Counted from the stretch's first letter, positions 35,591-45,669 are shown. The stretch is DNA of 64,000 nt from an uncultured Oscillospiraceae bacterium (GCA_944387065.1 CALXDM010000002.1:248001-312000); one strand, 5' to 3'. A program made the numbers and translations. Notes: a model not told the origin generated them from the sequence alone.

Positions 35591-37450
35591 TCACTCCTGT
35601 ATGTCCTGCATCAGGGCCTCAGGGTTTTCATATACCTTCTGAAACTGCCCGGCGTCCATGCTCTCATGGCGTAGCAGATACTGGGCCACCAGCTCCAGCT
35701 TCTCCCGGTCCCGCTCCAGGATCTCCCGACAGCGCTGGTAGGCCCCGTCCAGCAGCGCCTTCACCTCCGCGTCGATCAGGGCGGCGGTCTGATCGGAATA
35801 GGGCTTGGCCTGGGCCATGGAGCGGCCCAGGAATACCTCGTCCTGACCGGTGGTATAGGTGACGTGGCCCAGCTTCTGGCTCATGCCATACTTGGTCACC
35901 ATGTCTCGGGCGATGGCGGTGGCCCGCTCCAGGTCGCTCACCGCGCCGGTGCACACAAAGCCCAGCGCCGTCTCCTCCGCACACCGCCCTCCCAGCAGGG
36001 TGGACAGGGTCTCCACCAGCCGCTGGCGGGTCACATGGTCCCGGTCCTCCTTGGGACGGTGGACGGTCATCCCCGCCGCCTGGCCCCGGGGCACGATGGT
36101 GATCTGGTGCACCGGGTCCTGGGTGGGCAAGGCGTGGCTGACCACGGCGTGGCCCGCCTCATGGTAGGCGGTGATGCGCCGATCCTCCTCAATCTGCTCC
36201 CGGCTCTTCTTCTCAGGCCCGGCGATCACCTTGAGCACCGACTCCTGAATATCAGCCAGAGTGAGGAAGGGCTGCCCTTTCCGGGCGGCCAGCAGGGCCG
36301 ACTCATTGAGCAGATTCTCCAGGTCGGCTCCGGTAAAGCCGGTGGTCTCCCGGGCCACCTCCCGCAGGTCCACGTCCTCGGCCAGGGGCTTGCCCCGGGC
36401 GTGCACCTTCAGGATGGCCTCTCGCCCCTTCCGGTCGGGCCGGCCCACATAGACCTGCCGGTCAAACCGGCCCGGGCGCAGCAGGGCGGGGTCCAGGATG
36501 TCCTGGCGGTTGGTGGCCGCCAGCACGATGACCCCCTCGTTGGCGGCAAAGCCATCCATCTCCACCAGCAGCTGGTTCAAGGTCTGCTCCCGCTCGTCGT
36601 GACCGCCGCCCAGGCCCGCACCCCGCTGGCGGCCCACGGCGTCGATCTCGTCGATGAAGACGATGGCCGGGGCCTCCTTCTTAGCCTGCTCAAACAGGTC
36701 CCGCACACGGCTGGCCCCCACCCCCACATACAGCTCCACGAAGTCAGAGCCGGAGATGGACAGGAAGCGCACCCCCGCCTCCCCGGCCACCGCCCGGGCC
36801 AGCAGGGTCTTGCCAGTGCCCGGAGGGCCCACCAGCAGCACCCCCTTGGGGATGCGGGCGCCCAGGCGGGTAAACTTATCCGGCTCCCGCAGGAAGTCCA
36901 CCAGCTCCTGCAGCTCAGCCTTCTCCTCATCCGCCCCGGCCACGTCGGCAAAGGTGACGGTGCTGCGCTGCTGGCCATTGACCACACGGGCCTGGCCAAA
37001 GCGGCTCATGCCCCCCTGGCCGCCCCCTTGGGCGCTCTGCTGGCGCATGGCCATCAGCCACCAGATCACCATCACCAGCACCACAGACACCACCGCCGGC
37101 AGCACCACCAGCAGCCACTGGGGCAGCTCGTGCCGCTGCTGGTACTCATAGTCGGTGAGCACCCCCGCCTCCCGCTGCTCCTGGATGAGCTGGCCCAGGT
37201 CGGCGTGGAACAGCTCCAGGCTGGCCAGGGCGTGGTAGCGCAGGCTGCCGTCAGCCAGGGTCATGGCCACCACGCCGTCCTCGTCCACCTGGAAACGGGT
37301 CACCTGCTCCTGCTGGAAATAGCTCACCATATCGGCATAGGAAACATAGCCCTCCCGCCGGGAGCCTTGGAACGCGCTCACCGCCCACAGGATCAGTGCG
37401 ATGACAATTGCGTAAAACAGGATGCCCCGAAGTTTGCTCAATTGCTTCAC
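35591..37450 (-). CDS. ftsH: ATP-dependent zinc metalloprotease FtsH
   Basis: 619 aa. Two membrane helices (about 8-25 and 112-135) flank a periplasmic-side domain. The AAA+ module has Walker A GPPGTGKT, Walker B IVFIDEID and SRH motif near RPGRFDR. The zinc site is [10 protein letters not shown]. It degrades membrane and regulatory proteins. It starts at GTG 37450, with AGAGGAAAAG upstream. The hpt-ftsH order after tilS matches the classic Firmicute arrangement. Confidence 0.97.
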   Translation of the reverse strand: MKQLSKLRGILFYAIVIALILWAVSAFQGSRREGYVSYADMVSYFQQEQVTRFQVDEDGVVAMTLADGSLRYHALASLELFHADLGQLIQEQREAGVLTDYEYQQRHELPQWLLVVLPAVVSVVLVMVIWWLMAMRQQSAQGGGQGGMSRFGQARVVNGQQRSTVTFADVAGADEEKAELQELVDFLREPDKFTRLGARIPKGVLLVGPPGTGKTLLARAVAGEAGVRFLSISGSDFVELYVGVGASRVRDLFEQAKKEAPAIVFIDEIDAVGRQRGAGLGGGHDEREQTLNQLLVEMDGFAANEGVIVLAATNRQDILDPALLRPGRFDRQVYVGRPDRKGREAILKVHARGKPLAEDVDLREVARETTGFTGADLENLLNESALLAARKGQPFLTLADIQESVLKVIAGPEKKSREQIEEDRRITAYHEAGHAVVSHALPTQDPVHQITIVPRGQAAGMTVHRPKEDRDHVTRQRLVETLSTLLGGRCAEETALGFVCTGAVSDLERATAIARDMVTKYGMSQKLGHVTYTTGQDEVFLGRSMAQAKPYSDQTAALIDAEVKALLDGAYQRCREILERDREKLELVAQYLLRHESMDAGQFQKVYENPEALMQDIQE

Positions 37451-37535
37451 AGTCTTTTCCTCTTACTTCCCGCCGCGTCCCCCGCAGCTTTCATTTGCGC
37501 CCGCCCCGCCTGCGGCGGCTGTGGTGGGCGATGGC

Positions 37536-38075
37536 CTATCCCCCATATACCTCCGGCCGGAGCACCCCGATGTACGGTAAATTCCGATACCGCTCATCAT
37601 AATCCAGGCCATAACCCACTACGAAGGCGTCAGGGATCTGGAAGCCCACATAGTCGGCTTGGATGGGCTTGGCCCGCCGCTCCGGCTTATCCAGCAGGGT
37701 GCAGATGCGGATGGAGGCAGGTTTTCTGGCCCGGAGCACGTCCACCAGATAGTACAGGGTGTTGCCCGAGTCCAGGATGTCCTCCACCAGCAGCAAATCC
37801 TTGCCCTCGATGGGATCGGACAAGTCTTTCTTGATCTCCACCTGACCGGAACTGACGGTGCCCGAGCCATAGGAGGACACCGCCATGAAATCTACGGTGA
37901 TGGGCAGCTGGATGGCACGGGTCAGGTCGGCCATGAAGATGTACGACCCCCGCAGCACTGAGGCCACCGCCACCTGACGGCCGGCGTAGTCCCGGGTGAT
38001 CTGCTCTCCCAGCTCCCCAACCCGTTGGCTGAGCGCCTGCTGGCTGAGCAGGATCTTCTCCACATCCTGGTGCAC
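37536..38075 (-). CDS. hpt: Hypoxanthine phosphoribosyltransferase
   Basis: 179 aa. PRPP-binding loop LLLVEDILDSGNTL; SVLRGSYIFMADL is the conserved loop I. Salvages hypoxanthine/guanine to IMP/GMP. GTG start at 38075, three bases after the tilS stop, with a GGGGGGAAT ribosome site inside tilS. In Bacillus, Hpt and TilS interact and influence ftsH expression; the same gene order is seen here. Confidence 0.96.
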   Translation of the reverse strand: MHQDVEKILLSQQALSQRVGELGEQITRDYAGRQVAVASVLRGSYIFMADLTRAIQLPITVDFMAVSSYGSGTVSSGQVEIKKDLSDPIEGKDLLLVEDILDSGNTLYYLVDVLRARKPASIRICTLLDKPERRAKPIQADYVGFQIPDAFVVGYGLDYDERYRNLPYIGVLRPEVYGG

Positions 38076-38078
38076 GCC

Positions 38079-39392
38079 TCATTCCCCCCTTCTCATGGTG
38101 ATGTGCAGGCATCGCTTGCCCGGCGCGGCCAGGGCGTCCCAGTCTGGGCCCAACCCCCCCACCGCCGCCGCGCCCCCCTCCAGAGCCAGCACCGGCACCG
38201 CCGGCCGCTCCTCCCGGGGCACCCGCTCCTCGATCATCAGCTTCTTCAAGCTCTTCCACGGCCGCTTGCCCAGCCGGAGTCCGTCCCCCGGCTTGCGGGA
38301 ACGGATGACGTATCCCGCCGGCTTGAGATAAAACTCTCCGGGACCGGCATAGGCCGCGGGGGGGCACAGCCCAGTCCGGGCGGCGATCACCCACGCCCCC
38401 CATCGGGTCTCCCCCTCCTCCAGCGGTTGCTCCGGCGGCGGAGGCTCCGGCCGGCCGGGGGAAAAAATCAGCTCCCCATAGGCCCGATACACCCGGCCAC
38501 CGGCCACATCCAGCCCTCCGGAGGGGCGATCCCCCACCGCCAGGGCCACAATTCCCTCCCGCCAGGACGACCGATCCCCCAGGCCGGCCCGGGCCAGCAG
38601 CGTTCCCGCCGCCCGCAGGGCGGTAGCCCGGGGGGCCGCTGCCAGCACCCTGGCCGGCAGGGACAGCCCCCGGGGGGTGGGGCGGGCCTGGGCGGCCAGG
38701 CGGGCGCTGTCCGCTTCCAGCGCGTCCCGGTCCACCCGCAGCCGGGCGGCGGCGGCGGCGATGCGCTCGGTGGCCCCGGGGCGCAGCTGCTCCAGGAGCG
38801 GCAGCACCTGGGCCCGGATCCGGTTGCGGGTATAGGCCGGGTCGTCGTTGCTCTCGTCCTCCACATGGGGAACCCGCTCCCCCTCCAGGTAGGCCAGCAC
38901 CTGCCCCCGCTCCAGGGTGAGCATGGGGCGGATCAGCCTGCCCCGTCGGGGAGGGATACCGCACAGCCCCTCCAGCCCGCTGCCCCTCAGCAGGTGCATC
39001 AGCACCGTCTCGGCGTTGTCCCCGGCGTGGTGGCCGGTGGCGATCAGCTGACAGCCCAGGCGATGGGCCGCCCGCTCCAGAAAATCGTAGCGCAGACCGC
39101 GGGCGCAGACCTCGATGCCCAACCCCTGCCGCCGGGCGGTTCCGGCCACGTCGCCGGAGCCCACCACCAGCTCCACCTCCTGGCGCCGGCACCAGTCCCG
39201 GACGAAACACTCGTCCCGGGCGGCGGTGGGGCGCAGGTTGTGGTTGTAGTGGGCCGCGGCCACGGTATACCCCCCTCGGCCCGCCCCCTCCAGCAGGCGG
39301 CACAGCAGGTACATGGAGTCCGCCCCGCCTGACAACGCGCACAGCACCCGGCTGCCCGGCGGGATGAGCCCGTAGTCAAAGCGCCCGCTCAT
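38079..39392 (-). CDS. tilS: tRNA(Ile)-lysidine synthase
   Basis: 437 aa. The PP-loop LCALSGGADSMYLL (about 17-30) binds ATP, followed by the HYNHNLR signature and GHHAGDNAETVL. C-terminal substrate-binding domains include the TilS_C region (RSRKPGDGLRLGKRPWKSLKKLMIEERVPREER). It converts C34 to lysidine in tRNA-Ile(CAU), an essential step. Its ATG overlaps the dnaB stop (ATGA). Confidence 0.95.
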   Translation of the reverse strand: MSGRFDYGLIPPGSRVLCALSGGADSMYLLCRLLEGAGRGGYTVAAAHYNHNLRPTAARDECFVRDWCRRQEVELVVGSGDVAGTARRQGLGIEVCARGLRYDFLERAAHRLGCQLIATGHHAGDNAETVLMHLLRGSGLEGLCGIPPRRGRLIRPMLTLERGQVLAYLEGERVPHVEDESNDDPAYTRNRIRAQVLPLLEQLRPGATERIAAAAARLRVDRDALEADSARLAAQARPTPRGLSLPARVLAAAPRATALRAAGTLLARAGLGDRSSWREGIVALAVGDRPSGGLDVAGGRVYRAYGELIFSPGRPEPPPPEQPLEEGETRWGAWVIAARTGLCPPAAYAGPGEFYLKPAGYVIRSRKPGDGLRLGKRPWKSLKKLMIEERVPREERPAVPVLALEGGAAAVGGLGPDWDALAAPGKRCLHITMRRGE

Positions 39393-40750
39393 CCGTAGTC
39401 GTCCTCCTCATCCCGCCAGGCCAGGTTGCGGAAGGTGGTGAACTCAGGCCGCCACTCCAGCAGGACGGTGCCCGTCTCCCCATGGCGGTTCTTGGCCACG
39501 ATGCACTCGGCCACATTGGGGTTATCTGTGTCGTTTTCGTAGTAGCTCTCCCGGTAGATGAACAGCACCACGTCCGCATCCTGCTCAATGGAGCCCGACT
39601 CCCGCAGGTCGGACAGCATGGGGCGGCGCTGCCCGGCGGCCCGGCTCTCGTTGGCCCGGGACAGCTGGGACAGGCACAGCACCGGCACATTCAGCTCCTT
39701 GGCCATCAGCTTCAGCGAGCGGGACATATCCGAGACGATCTGCTGGCGATTGTCCCCCGCCCGCTGGGGCCCGCCAGCGGAGGTCATCAACTGCAGGTAG
39801 TCCACCACCACCAGCCCCAGGTTCTTCACCCGCCGGCACTTGGCGTTCATATCCGCCACCGACAGGCCCGCATCGTCGTCCAGATAAATGTTGGCCTGGC
39901 TCAGGGCGGCCACCGCCATGGCCGCCCTGGTCCACTCCTCTTCCCCGGACAGCCGGCCGGTGAGCAGCTTCTTGCTGTCGATCAGGCTCTCCATGGAAAT
40001 CAGGCGCATCCCCAGCTGCTCCCGGTTCATCTCCAGGGAGAAAACGGCCACGCTCTTGCCCGAGCGCTTGCCCGCCTCCAGGGCGATGTTCAGCGCCAGA
40101 GAGGTCTTGCCCATACCGGGTCGGGCAGCCAGGATGATCAGGTCGGAATTGTTCAGCCCCGCGATGCGCCGGTCCAGGTCCACCAGGCCGGTGGCCAGGC
40201 CGGGAAACTCCTCCCCAGAGGCCTGCCGGGCCTGGATGGTGTCCCACACCTGGCCCATCACCGTGGCGATGTGGGCCATATCCCTGGCGGACTTGCCCTG
40301 GCGGATGGCGTAGATGCGCTGCTCGGCGGCCTCCAGGATCTGGCGGGCGGTGCCCCCCTCCTGGCGCACCAGCTCAGACAGCTGACCGGCGGCCTCCCCA
40401 ATGCGGCGCAGCAGCGCCTTGTCGGACACGATGTCCGCGTACTCCAGCACGTTGGCGGCGGTGGGGGTGATCTCCATGAGCTGGCGCAGATAGGGCACCG
40501 AGGTATTCTCGTCATACAGCCCTGCCTGCTTCATCCGGTCCAGCACCGTCACCGGGTCGATGGTCTCAAAGCGGTTGAACATCCCGTAGAGCACCTCGTA
40601 CAGCTCCCGGTTCTGCCGCAGGAAAAAATCATCTGGGGACAGGCGGGCCACCACGTCGGGCACGCACCGCTCGTCGATGAGCATGGAGCCCAGCACCGCC
40701 TGCTCGGCCTCCACCGAGTGGGGCATGGCCAGCTGATCCAGTTCGTTCAC
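39389..40750 (-). CDS. dnaB: Replicative DNA helicase DnaB
   Basis: 453 aa. N-terminal domain (PHSVEAEQAVLGSMLID), linker, then the RecA-fold C-terminal domain with Walker A ARPGMGKTSLALN, H2 VFSLEMNREQL and H4 NRHGETGTVLLEW. Hexameric helicase that unwinds the replication fork. GTG start at 40750 directly after GGGAGGTGAGGTT; the longer in-frame extension would swallow this site. It follows rplI, the usual gdpP-rplI-dnaB order. Confidence 0.96.
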   Translation of the reverse strand: MNELDQLAMPHSVEAEQAVLGSMLIDERCVPDVVARLSPDDFFLRQNRELYEVLYGMFNRFETIDPVTVLDRMKQAGLYDENTSVPYLRQLMEITPTAANVLEYADIVSDKALLRRIGEAAGQLSELVRQEGGTARQILEAAEQRIYAIRQGKSARDMAHIATVMGQVWDTIQARQASGEEFPGLATGLVDLDRRIAGLNNSDLIILAARPGMGKTSLALNIALEAGKRSGKSVAVFSLEMNREQLGMRLISMESLIDSKKLLTGRLSGEEEWTRAAMAVAALSQANIYLDDDAGLSVADMNAKCRRVKNLGLVVVDYLQLMTSAGGPQRAGDNRQQIVSDMSRSLKLMAKELNVPVLCLSQLSRANESRAAGQRRPMLSDLRESGSIEQDADVVLFIYRESYYENDTDNPNVAECIVAKNRHGETGTVLLEWRPEFTTFRNLAWRDEEDDYG

Positions 40751-40839
40751 AACCTCACCTCCCAGGGGGCGTCGCACCCAACCGCCCGGCCGCTCCCAAT
40801 GGCCGGGCCCCCGTCAAGCCCAGCGGGCCTTGGCGCCGA

Positions 40840-41289
40840 TCACTTCTCCTCCACCACCAGCACGTGGATGGTTCCGGTGACCTCGTAGCCCAGCTTGCAC
40901 TTGACCTGGAAGGTCCCAAAGGACTTGATGGGCTCGGGCAGGAGGATCTTGCTCTTGCCCACATCCATCTGGTGCTGCTCCTTCAGGGCTTGGGAGATCT
41001 CCTTGTTGGTCACCGAGCCAAACAGGCGGCTGCCCTGGCCGGCCTTGGCGCTGATCTTCACCTGGCAGCTCTCCAGGCGCTGGGCCAGGGCCTCGGCCTG
41101 GGCCTTCTCCTCGGCCTCTTTGGCCTTGCGGGCCTTCTCCTGCATCTTCATGGTGTTGATGTTCTCCGCCGTGGCCTCCACGGCCAGCTTCCGGGGCAGC
41201 AGGAAGTTGCGCCCGTACCCGTCGGACACCTCCACCATCTGGCCCTTTTTGCCCTGGCCCCTTACGTCCTGCTGTAAGATCACCTTCAT
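40840..41289 (-). CDS. rplI: 50S ribosomal protein L9
   Basis: 149 aa. Begins MKVILQQDVRGQGKKGQMVEVSDGYGRNFLLPRKLA, the L9 signature; long central helix rich in Lys/Glu/Ala, C-terminal domain with GSRLFGSVTNKEI. AGGAGG precedes the ATG. Sits between gdpP and dnaB. Confidence 0.97.
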   Translation of the reverse strand: MKVILQQDVRGQGKKGQMVEVSDGYGRNFLLPRKLAVEATAENINTMKMQEKARKAKEAEEKAQAEALAQRLESCQVKISAKAGQGSRLFGSVTNKEISQALKEQHQMDVGKSKILLPEPIKSFGTFQVKCKLGYEVTGTIHVLVVEEK

Positions 41290-41379
41290 GAAACCTACCT
41301 CCTCAAACTCGGACTAGAACCCGCCCTGCCGGGGCGGGAATCGTTTTCTGGCTTGGGCTCCCACTGGATTGGCCGGGGC

Positions 41380-43401
41380 TCAGCCCTCCCCCTGCTGGAG
41401 CGGGGGCTGATCCTCCTCGGCAAAGTACTGGTCCAGCACCTGGCGCAGCTGCTGCTCGGCCTCGTCTACCGTCTGGCCGGGCATCTGCGCCCCCGCCGCG
41501 CCGGCGTTGCCGCCCCCTCCCAGCGCTTCCAGGATGAGCTGCACATTGGTGTCGTTCATGCTGCGGGCGGACACCGCCACTCCATCCCCCTCGGGGTAGA
41601 GCACAAAGGAGGTCTGAATGCCCGCGATGTTCAGCAGCTCGTCGGCGGCCTGGGCCGCCGACACCCGGCCCACAGCGTGCTCCACCGCCGCGATGGCCAC
41701 GTCCGGCCGGTACAGCTGGGCGGCCTGGATGATGCGATACTTGGCCACCGCGTCGGACAGGTCGGTCTGGAAGAGCTTTTTCACCTCGCTGGTGTCCGCC
41801 CCCGCCCGGCGCAGGAAGGCCGCCGCCTCAAAGGTGCGCCCACCAGTGCGCATGGTAAAGTTCTTGGTGTCCAGCATCAGCCCCGCCATGAGGGCCTCCG
41901 CCTCCCCCCGCAGCAGCTCGGACGGCTCCATCAGGTAGCTGACCAGCTCGGTGACCATCTCGCTGGCGGAGGAAGCGTAGGGCTCGTGGAAGTTGAGCGC
42001 AGCCCCTTCAATATAGGTGGCCGCCCGACGGTGGTGGTCGATGACCGCCACCTTGTTGCAGGAGGTGAGCAGCTCCCCGCTGGCCACCTGCTCGGGTCGG
42101 TTGGTGTCCACCACCACCAGCAAGGATCGGGAGTCGGCCCGGAGCAGGGCCTCCTGGCTGTCCAGGAACAGGCCCCGGTAGGCCTCCATCTGGGCCACCC
42201 GGCGGTACAGCTCCTGGGCCGGGGTGGAGCCCTCTTCCCGGATGATATACCGGGGGATCCCCCGCTTGCGGGCGATGGCGCACACCCCCACCGCCGCCCC
42301 CAGCGCGTCCATATCCGCCAGCTTGTGCCCCATGACCAGCACGCAGGAGGCGTCGGCCACCAGCTCGCCCAGGGCGGAGGCCATCACCCGGCTCTTGACC
42401 TTGGTGCGCCGCTCCGTCTCCTTGGCCCGGCCGCCGTAGAACTCGAAGTTGAAGCGGTTTTTCACCACCGCCTGGTCGCCCCCCCGGGACAGGGCCATCT
42501 CCGCGGACAGGGAGGCGAAGCGGAACAGCTCGGCCAGGCTCTCCCCGTCCACCCCCACGCCGATGGACACCGTGACGGGGATGCCGTTGGGGCTTTGGAT
42601 GGTGCGCACGCTGTCCAGCAAGGAAAACTTCTCGGCCTTGTACCCGGCCAGGTACTGTTCCTCAAAGAGGAAGAGGTAGCGGTCCCGGTCCAGGCGGCAG
42701 AAGATGCCCTGGGAGGGCGCGGTCCACTGGGTGAAGATCTGGCTGATCTGGTTGAGCATGTCCGAGCGCACGCTGTCGTCCTGGCCCTTGATGGTCTCCT
42801 CGTAGTTGTCCAGCAGCAGCAGGGCTACCGCCGGCCGGCTGGCCCGATATAGGTCCCGGGTGTTGGCCAGCTCGGTCACATCCACCCAGTAGGTGGTGGC
42901 CAGCGATCCCTGCTCCTCCTGCCCGGCGGTGCGGGCCACCGAGCCGAACACCTGGTAGCGCCGATCTCCCACCGCCACCTCCCGGGGGCACTCATTCTTG
43001 CCCTCCAGCAGCCAGCGCCCGTCAAAGCCGGGCACCAGTTCGGCCATCTTGGTGTCAAACACCCCTTCCTGCTCCCCGGTCAGGCGCAGGAAGCAGTCAT
43101 TGGTCCACACCACCTCGTCCGTGTCCGGCCGGAACATGGCCACCGGCAGCGGGCAGTTGAGGGTGCTGTCCCGGGTGGCCCCGTCCATGCTGCCCACCAG
43201 CTGCTCCAGGTACCGGGCGGTCTCCCGCCGGCGGCGGGCCATGCTCCCCCAGTACACCCCGTACAAAACGGCCACTACGGCCAGCTCCGCCACCGCCACG
43301 TCCGCCCGGCCCAACAGCAGGGTGGCCACGGCAAAAGCCGCCATGACCAGAAAATACAGCCCGAAGCGGGGGGCCAGCAGCTGTGAGAGTTTTTTGTTCA
43401 C
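41380..43401 (-). CDS. gdpP: c-di-AMP phosphodiesterase GdpP
   Basis: 673 aa. Two N-terminal membrane helices, a PAS domain (about 85-170), a degenerate GGDEF domain, and a DHH/DHHA1 phosphoesterase module: GHKLADMDALGAA, VVDTNRPEQ, IDHHRR, and GGGGNAGAAGAQ near the end. It hydrolyses c-di-AMP to pApA, affecting potassium/osmotic control and beta-lactam tolerance. GTG start at 43401 after GAGAGGTGG; the in-frame upstream codons run through the promoter. First gene of the long leftward cluster. Confidence 0.95.
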   Translation of the reverse strand: MNKKLSQLLAPRFGLYFLVMAAFAVATLLLGRADVAVAELAVVAVLYGVYWGSMARRRRETARYLEQLVGSMDGATRDSTLNCPLPVAMFRPDTDEVVWTNDCFLRLTGEQEGVFDTKMAELVPGFDGRWLLEGKNECPREVAVGDRRYQVFGSVARTAGQEEQGSLATTYWVDVTELANTRDLYRASRPAVALLLLDNYEETIKGQDDSVRSDMLNQISQIFTQWTAPSQGIFCRLDRDRYLFLFEEQYLAGYKAEKFSLLDSVRTIQSPNGIPVTVSIGVGVDGESLAELFRFASLSAEMALSRGGDQAVVKNRFNFEFYGGRAKETERRTKVKSRVMASALGELVADASCVLVMGHKLADMDALGAAVGVCAIARKRGIPRYIIREEGSTPAQELYRRVAQMEAYRGLFLDSQEALLRADSRSLLVVVDTNRPEQVASGELLTSCNKVAVIDHHRRAATYIEGAALNFHEPYASSASEMVTELVSYLMEPSELLRGEAEALMAGLMLDTKNFTMRTGGRTFEAAAFLRRAGADTSEVKKLFQTDLSDAVAKYRIIQAAQLYRPDVAIAAVEHAVGRVSAAQAADELLNIAGIQTSFVLYPEGDGVAVSARSMNDTNVQLILEALGGGGNAGAAGAQMPGQTVDEAEQQLRQVLDQYFAEEDQPPLQQGEG

Positions 43402-43480
43402 GCGATCCACCTCTCTCCGGCAGGCCCCGCCCCACGGGGCGGCCCCTGCCGGGATCCTTGCTTGGATTCTCGGATTTTTT

Positions 43481-43509
43481 ATTATATCAAATCTCCACCA
43501 GAAAAACAA
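43481..43509 (-). promoter_or_regulatory. Promoter of the gdpP-rplI-dnaB cluster
   Basis: Leftward TTGTTT (43504-43509), 17 bp, perfect TATAAT (43481-43486). Confidence 0.75.
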
Positions 43510-43558
43510 GGAGAATTCCCCAGCCCCCCTCCAGCGGAAGAATTGGGGCATTTCACCA

Positions 43559-43587
43559 TTGCGCCCGGCCGGTCCGGCTGGTATAAT
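43559..43587 (+). promoter_or_regulatory. Promoter of ilvE
   Basis: TTGCGC (43559-43564), 17 bp, TATAAT (43582-43587), 42 bases before the ATG. Confidence 0.75.
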
Positions 43588-43628
43588 GCGGATATCCAAC
43601 GCTTCACCATGCAAAGGAGAGAGGTTCC

Positions 43629-44696
43629 ATGCTGGACATCCAACTCACCCGCGCCGCCCAGGGCAAGCCCCGGCCCGATCCCGCTTCCCTGGTGTTCGGC
43701 AAGCTGTTTACCGACCATATGTTCCTGATGGACTATCACGATGGCCAGGGCTGGCACCATCCCCGCATCGTGCCCTACGGCCCCTTGAGCCTGGAGCCGT
43801 CCTGCATGGTATTCCACTACGCCCAGGAGGTTTTTGAGGGGCTGAAGGCCTACCGCACCCCTGATGGCCATGTGCAGCTGTTCCGCCCGGTGGAGAATGC
43901 CCGCCGGCTGGCCTCCTCCTGTCAGCGCCTTTGCATCCCCCCCATCGACGAGCAGGACTTCGTCCAAGCGGTGAAGGCCCTGGTCCAGGTGGACCGGGAC
44001 TGGGTGCCCGACCGGCCGGGCACCTCGCTGTACATCCGTCCCTTCGTGTTCGCCACCGACCCCAACCTGGGGGTGCACGCCTCCCACAGCTACCTGTTCG
44101 CCATCATCCTCAGCCCCGTGGGCGCCTATTACCCGGAGGGCATCAACCCGGTGAAGATCTATGTGGAGGACGAGGACGTGCGGGCGGTGCGGGGGGGCAC
44201 CGGCCACACCAAGTGCGGGGGCAACTACGCCGCCTCCATCCGGGCCGGGGCCCGGGCCGAGGCCCAGGGCTACTCCCAGGTGCTGTGGCTGGACGGGGTA
44301 CACCGGAAGTATGTGGAGGAAGTGGGGGCCATGAACGTGCTGTTCAAAGTGGACGGCAAGGTCCTCACCCCCGCCCTCACCGGCTCGGTGCTGCCCGGCA
44401 TCACCCGCAAGAGCTGCCTGGAGCTGCTGCGGGACTGGGGGATCCCGGTGGAGGAGCGGCTGATCACCGCCCGGGAGCTGTTTGACGCGGCGGCCGACGG
44501 CCGGCTGGAGGAGGCCTGGGGCACCGGCACGGCTGCGGTGATCTCCCCCATCGGCGAGCTGGCTATGGGGGAAGAGCGGGCGGTCATCCACGGCGGGCAG
44601 ATCGGCCGGCTCACCCAGCGGCTGTACGATACCCTCACCGGCATTCAGTGGGGCACCGAACCCGATCCCTACGGCTGGACCGTGCCGGTGGAGTGA
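43629..44696 (+). CDS. ilvE: Branched-chain amino-acid aminotransferase
   Basis: 355 aa, fold-type IV PLP enzyme of the long (BCAT-like) subgroup. Catalytic Lys lies in HTKCGGNYAAS; EEVGAMNVLF and LTGSVLPGITRKS are family motifs; YAQEVFEGLKAYR near residue 65 lines the substrate pocket. Transaminates valine, leucine and isoleucine. Own promoter and terminator, so monocistronic. Confidence 0.95.
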   Translation: MLDIQLTRAAQGKPRPDPASLVFGKLFTDHMFLMDYHDGQGWHHPRIVPYGPLSLEPSCMVFHYAQEVFEGLKAYRTPDGHVQLFRPVENARRLASSCQRLCIPPIDEQDFVQAVKALVQVDRDWVPDRPGTSLYIRPFVFATDPNLGVHASHSYLFAIILSPVGAYYPEGINPVKIYVEDEDVRAVRGGTGHTKCGGNYAASIRAGARAEAQGYSQVLWLDGVHRKYVEEVGAMNVLFKVDGKVLTPALTGSVLPGITRKSCLELLRDWGIPVEERLITARELFDAAADGRLEEAWGTGTAAVISPIGELAMGEERAVIHGGQIGRLTQRLYDTLTGIQWGTEPDPYGWTVPVE

Positions 44697-44719
44697 CCGG
44701 CACGCAGGGCAAACATCAC

Positions 44720-44756
44720 AGCGCCGCCTGGCAATGCCAGGCGGCGCTTTTTCTTT
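44720..44756 (+). terminator. Terminator of ilvE
   Basis: Perfect 13-bp stem AGCGCCGCCTGGC (44720-44732), complement (44736-44748), then TTTTTCTTT. Confidence 0.92.
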
Positions 44757-44779
44757 AGGACGGCAGTCCGTCTTACCGC

Positions 44780-45211
44780 TTACCCTCTCCGCTCTTGAAT
44801 CTTTTCGTTGATCCTCCGGGCCTCTGCCCGGTGGTAGAGAAAGAATCCCAGCCAGATCGCCAAGACAACGACCGCCGCGGCCAGGAAGAACCCGATCACC
44901 GCCCCCGGCCCGGCCGCCAGCGGGATCCAGCCCGCCCAAAAGGATGCGGCAAGGTATACCCCAAATCCGATCACCAGATGGACCGCCATTCTGACGACGA
45001 ATGGCAGGCCCTCACAAGCATAGATCAGAGACGGAAGGGAGAAGCCCAGCCCGGTCACTATCGATGCGACCGCCATTCTGACAAACCCATCCTCCATCCC
45101 CTGGAAAGGGTCGCCCCCCCCCAGGGCCAGGGCCAAAACCACGCCGACCACCGTAAAAATGGTGCAGCCGGAGGCCACACCGAACCAAACCATACGCAAA
45201 AATTTTTTCAT
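44780..45211 (-). CDS. DUF3021 family membrane protein
   Basis: 143 aa with four hydrophobic helices in the DUF3021 layout: MVWFGVASGCTIFTVVGVVL, a second helix near VRMAVASIVTGLGFSLPSL, a third near AVHLVIGFGVYLAASF, a fourth near VIGFFLAAAVVVLAIWLGFFLYH, and a short charged tail. DUF3021 proteins are normally encoded next to a LytTR regulator, as here, and are thought to modulate it at the membrane. GGTGTG-type ribosome site; the ATG at 45211 was chosen over an upstream in-frame start inside lytTR. Confidence 0.88.
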   Translation of the reverse strand: MKKFLRMVWFGVASGCTIFTVVGVVLALALGGGDPFQGMEDGFVRMAVASIVTGLGFSLPSLIYACEGLPFVVRMAVHLVIGFGVYLAASFWAGWIPLAAGPGAVIGFFLAAAVVVLAIWLGFFLYHRAEARRINEKIQERRG

Positions 45212-45234
45212 TTCACACCTTTCCTTTCTAAAGA

Positions 45235-45669
45235 TCAAAGCCCAAAATGACGTTTGAACGCGGGCAGGTATCTGCGGGAAATATAGTCGGACAGCCCATT
45301 CTTCAAGCGCAGCTTCATCATGCCGCTGAAGTACGGTTCCACGCAGTCCACATAGTCCAGGTTGACCAGGACGGATTTGGAAATCTGCATGAACGCCTCC
45401 CCCAGCGCCTGGGCCGCCTCATACAGGCGCCTCCTGCTCTGATACCGCTCCCGCTCCCCGTAGACGGATAGGGACTCCCCTTCCACCCGAACCAGGTAGA
45501 CCTCCCGCGGCCGGAGCAGGACGATCCGTTCCCCATCCAAGACGGGGAAGGCCGCCCCCTGGGCCCCGATCATATCGGCCAGGCGCTGTATCTCCGGGGT
45601 GATCCGGCTGGCGTGGAGGACGGCGAAAGGTTCCGTCCAGTCCGGGGAGAGCTCGATCTTGACCTTCAT
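45235..45669 (-). CDS. LytTR-domain DNA-binding regulator
   Basis: 144 aa without a receiver domain. An N-terminal 40-residue part precedes the LytTR domain (LLRPREVYLVRVEGESLSVYG...SKSVLVNLDYVDCVEPYFSGMMKLRLKNGLSDYISRRYLPAFKRHFGL). AAGGAGG precedes the ATG. With the following DUF3021 gene (23 bases away) it forms a known self-regulating pair. It is divergent from the ABC-F gene; whether it controls it is unknown. Confidence 0.92.
   Translation of the reverse strand: MKVKIELSPDWTEPFAVLHASRITPEIQRLADMIGAQGAAFPVLDGERIVLLRPREVYLVRVEGESLSVYGERERYQSRRRLYEAAQALGEAFMQISKSVLVNLDYVDCVEPYFSGMMKLRLKNGLSDYISRRYLPAFKRHFGL

Noticed and set aside
35864..37834. 656-codon open frame opposite ftsH
   Set aside because: Antisense to a complete ftsH with all motifs; no start signals.
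41300..41345. L10/L20-style leader hairpin between gdpP and rplI
   Set aside because: A short GC hairpin is present but has no U-run and no resemblance to a known ribosomal-protein leader.
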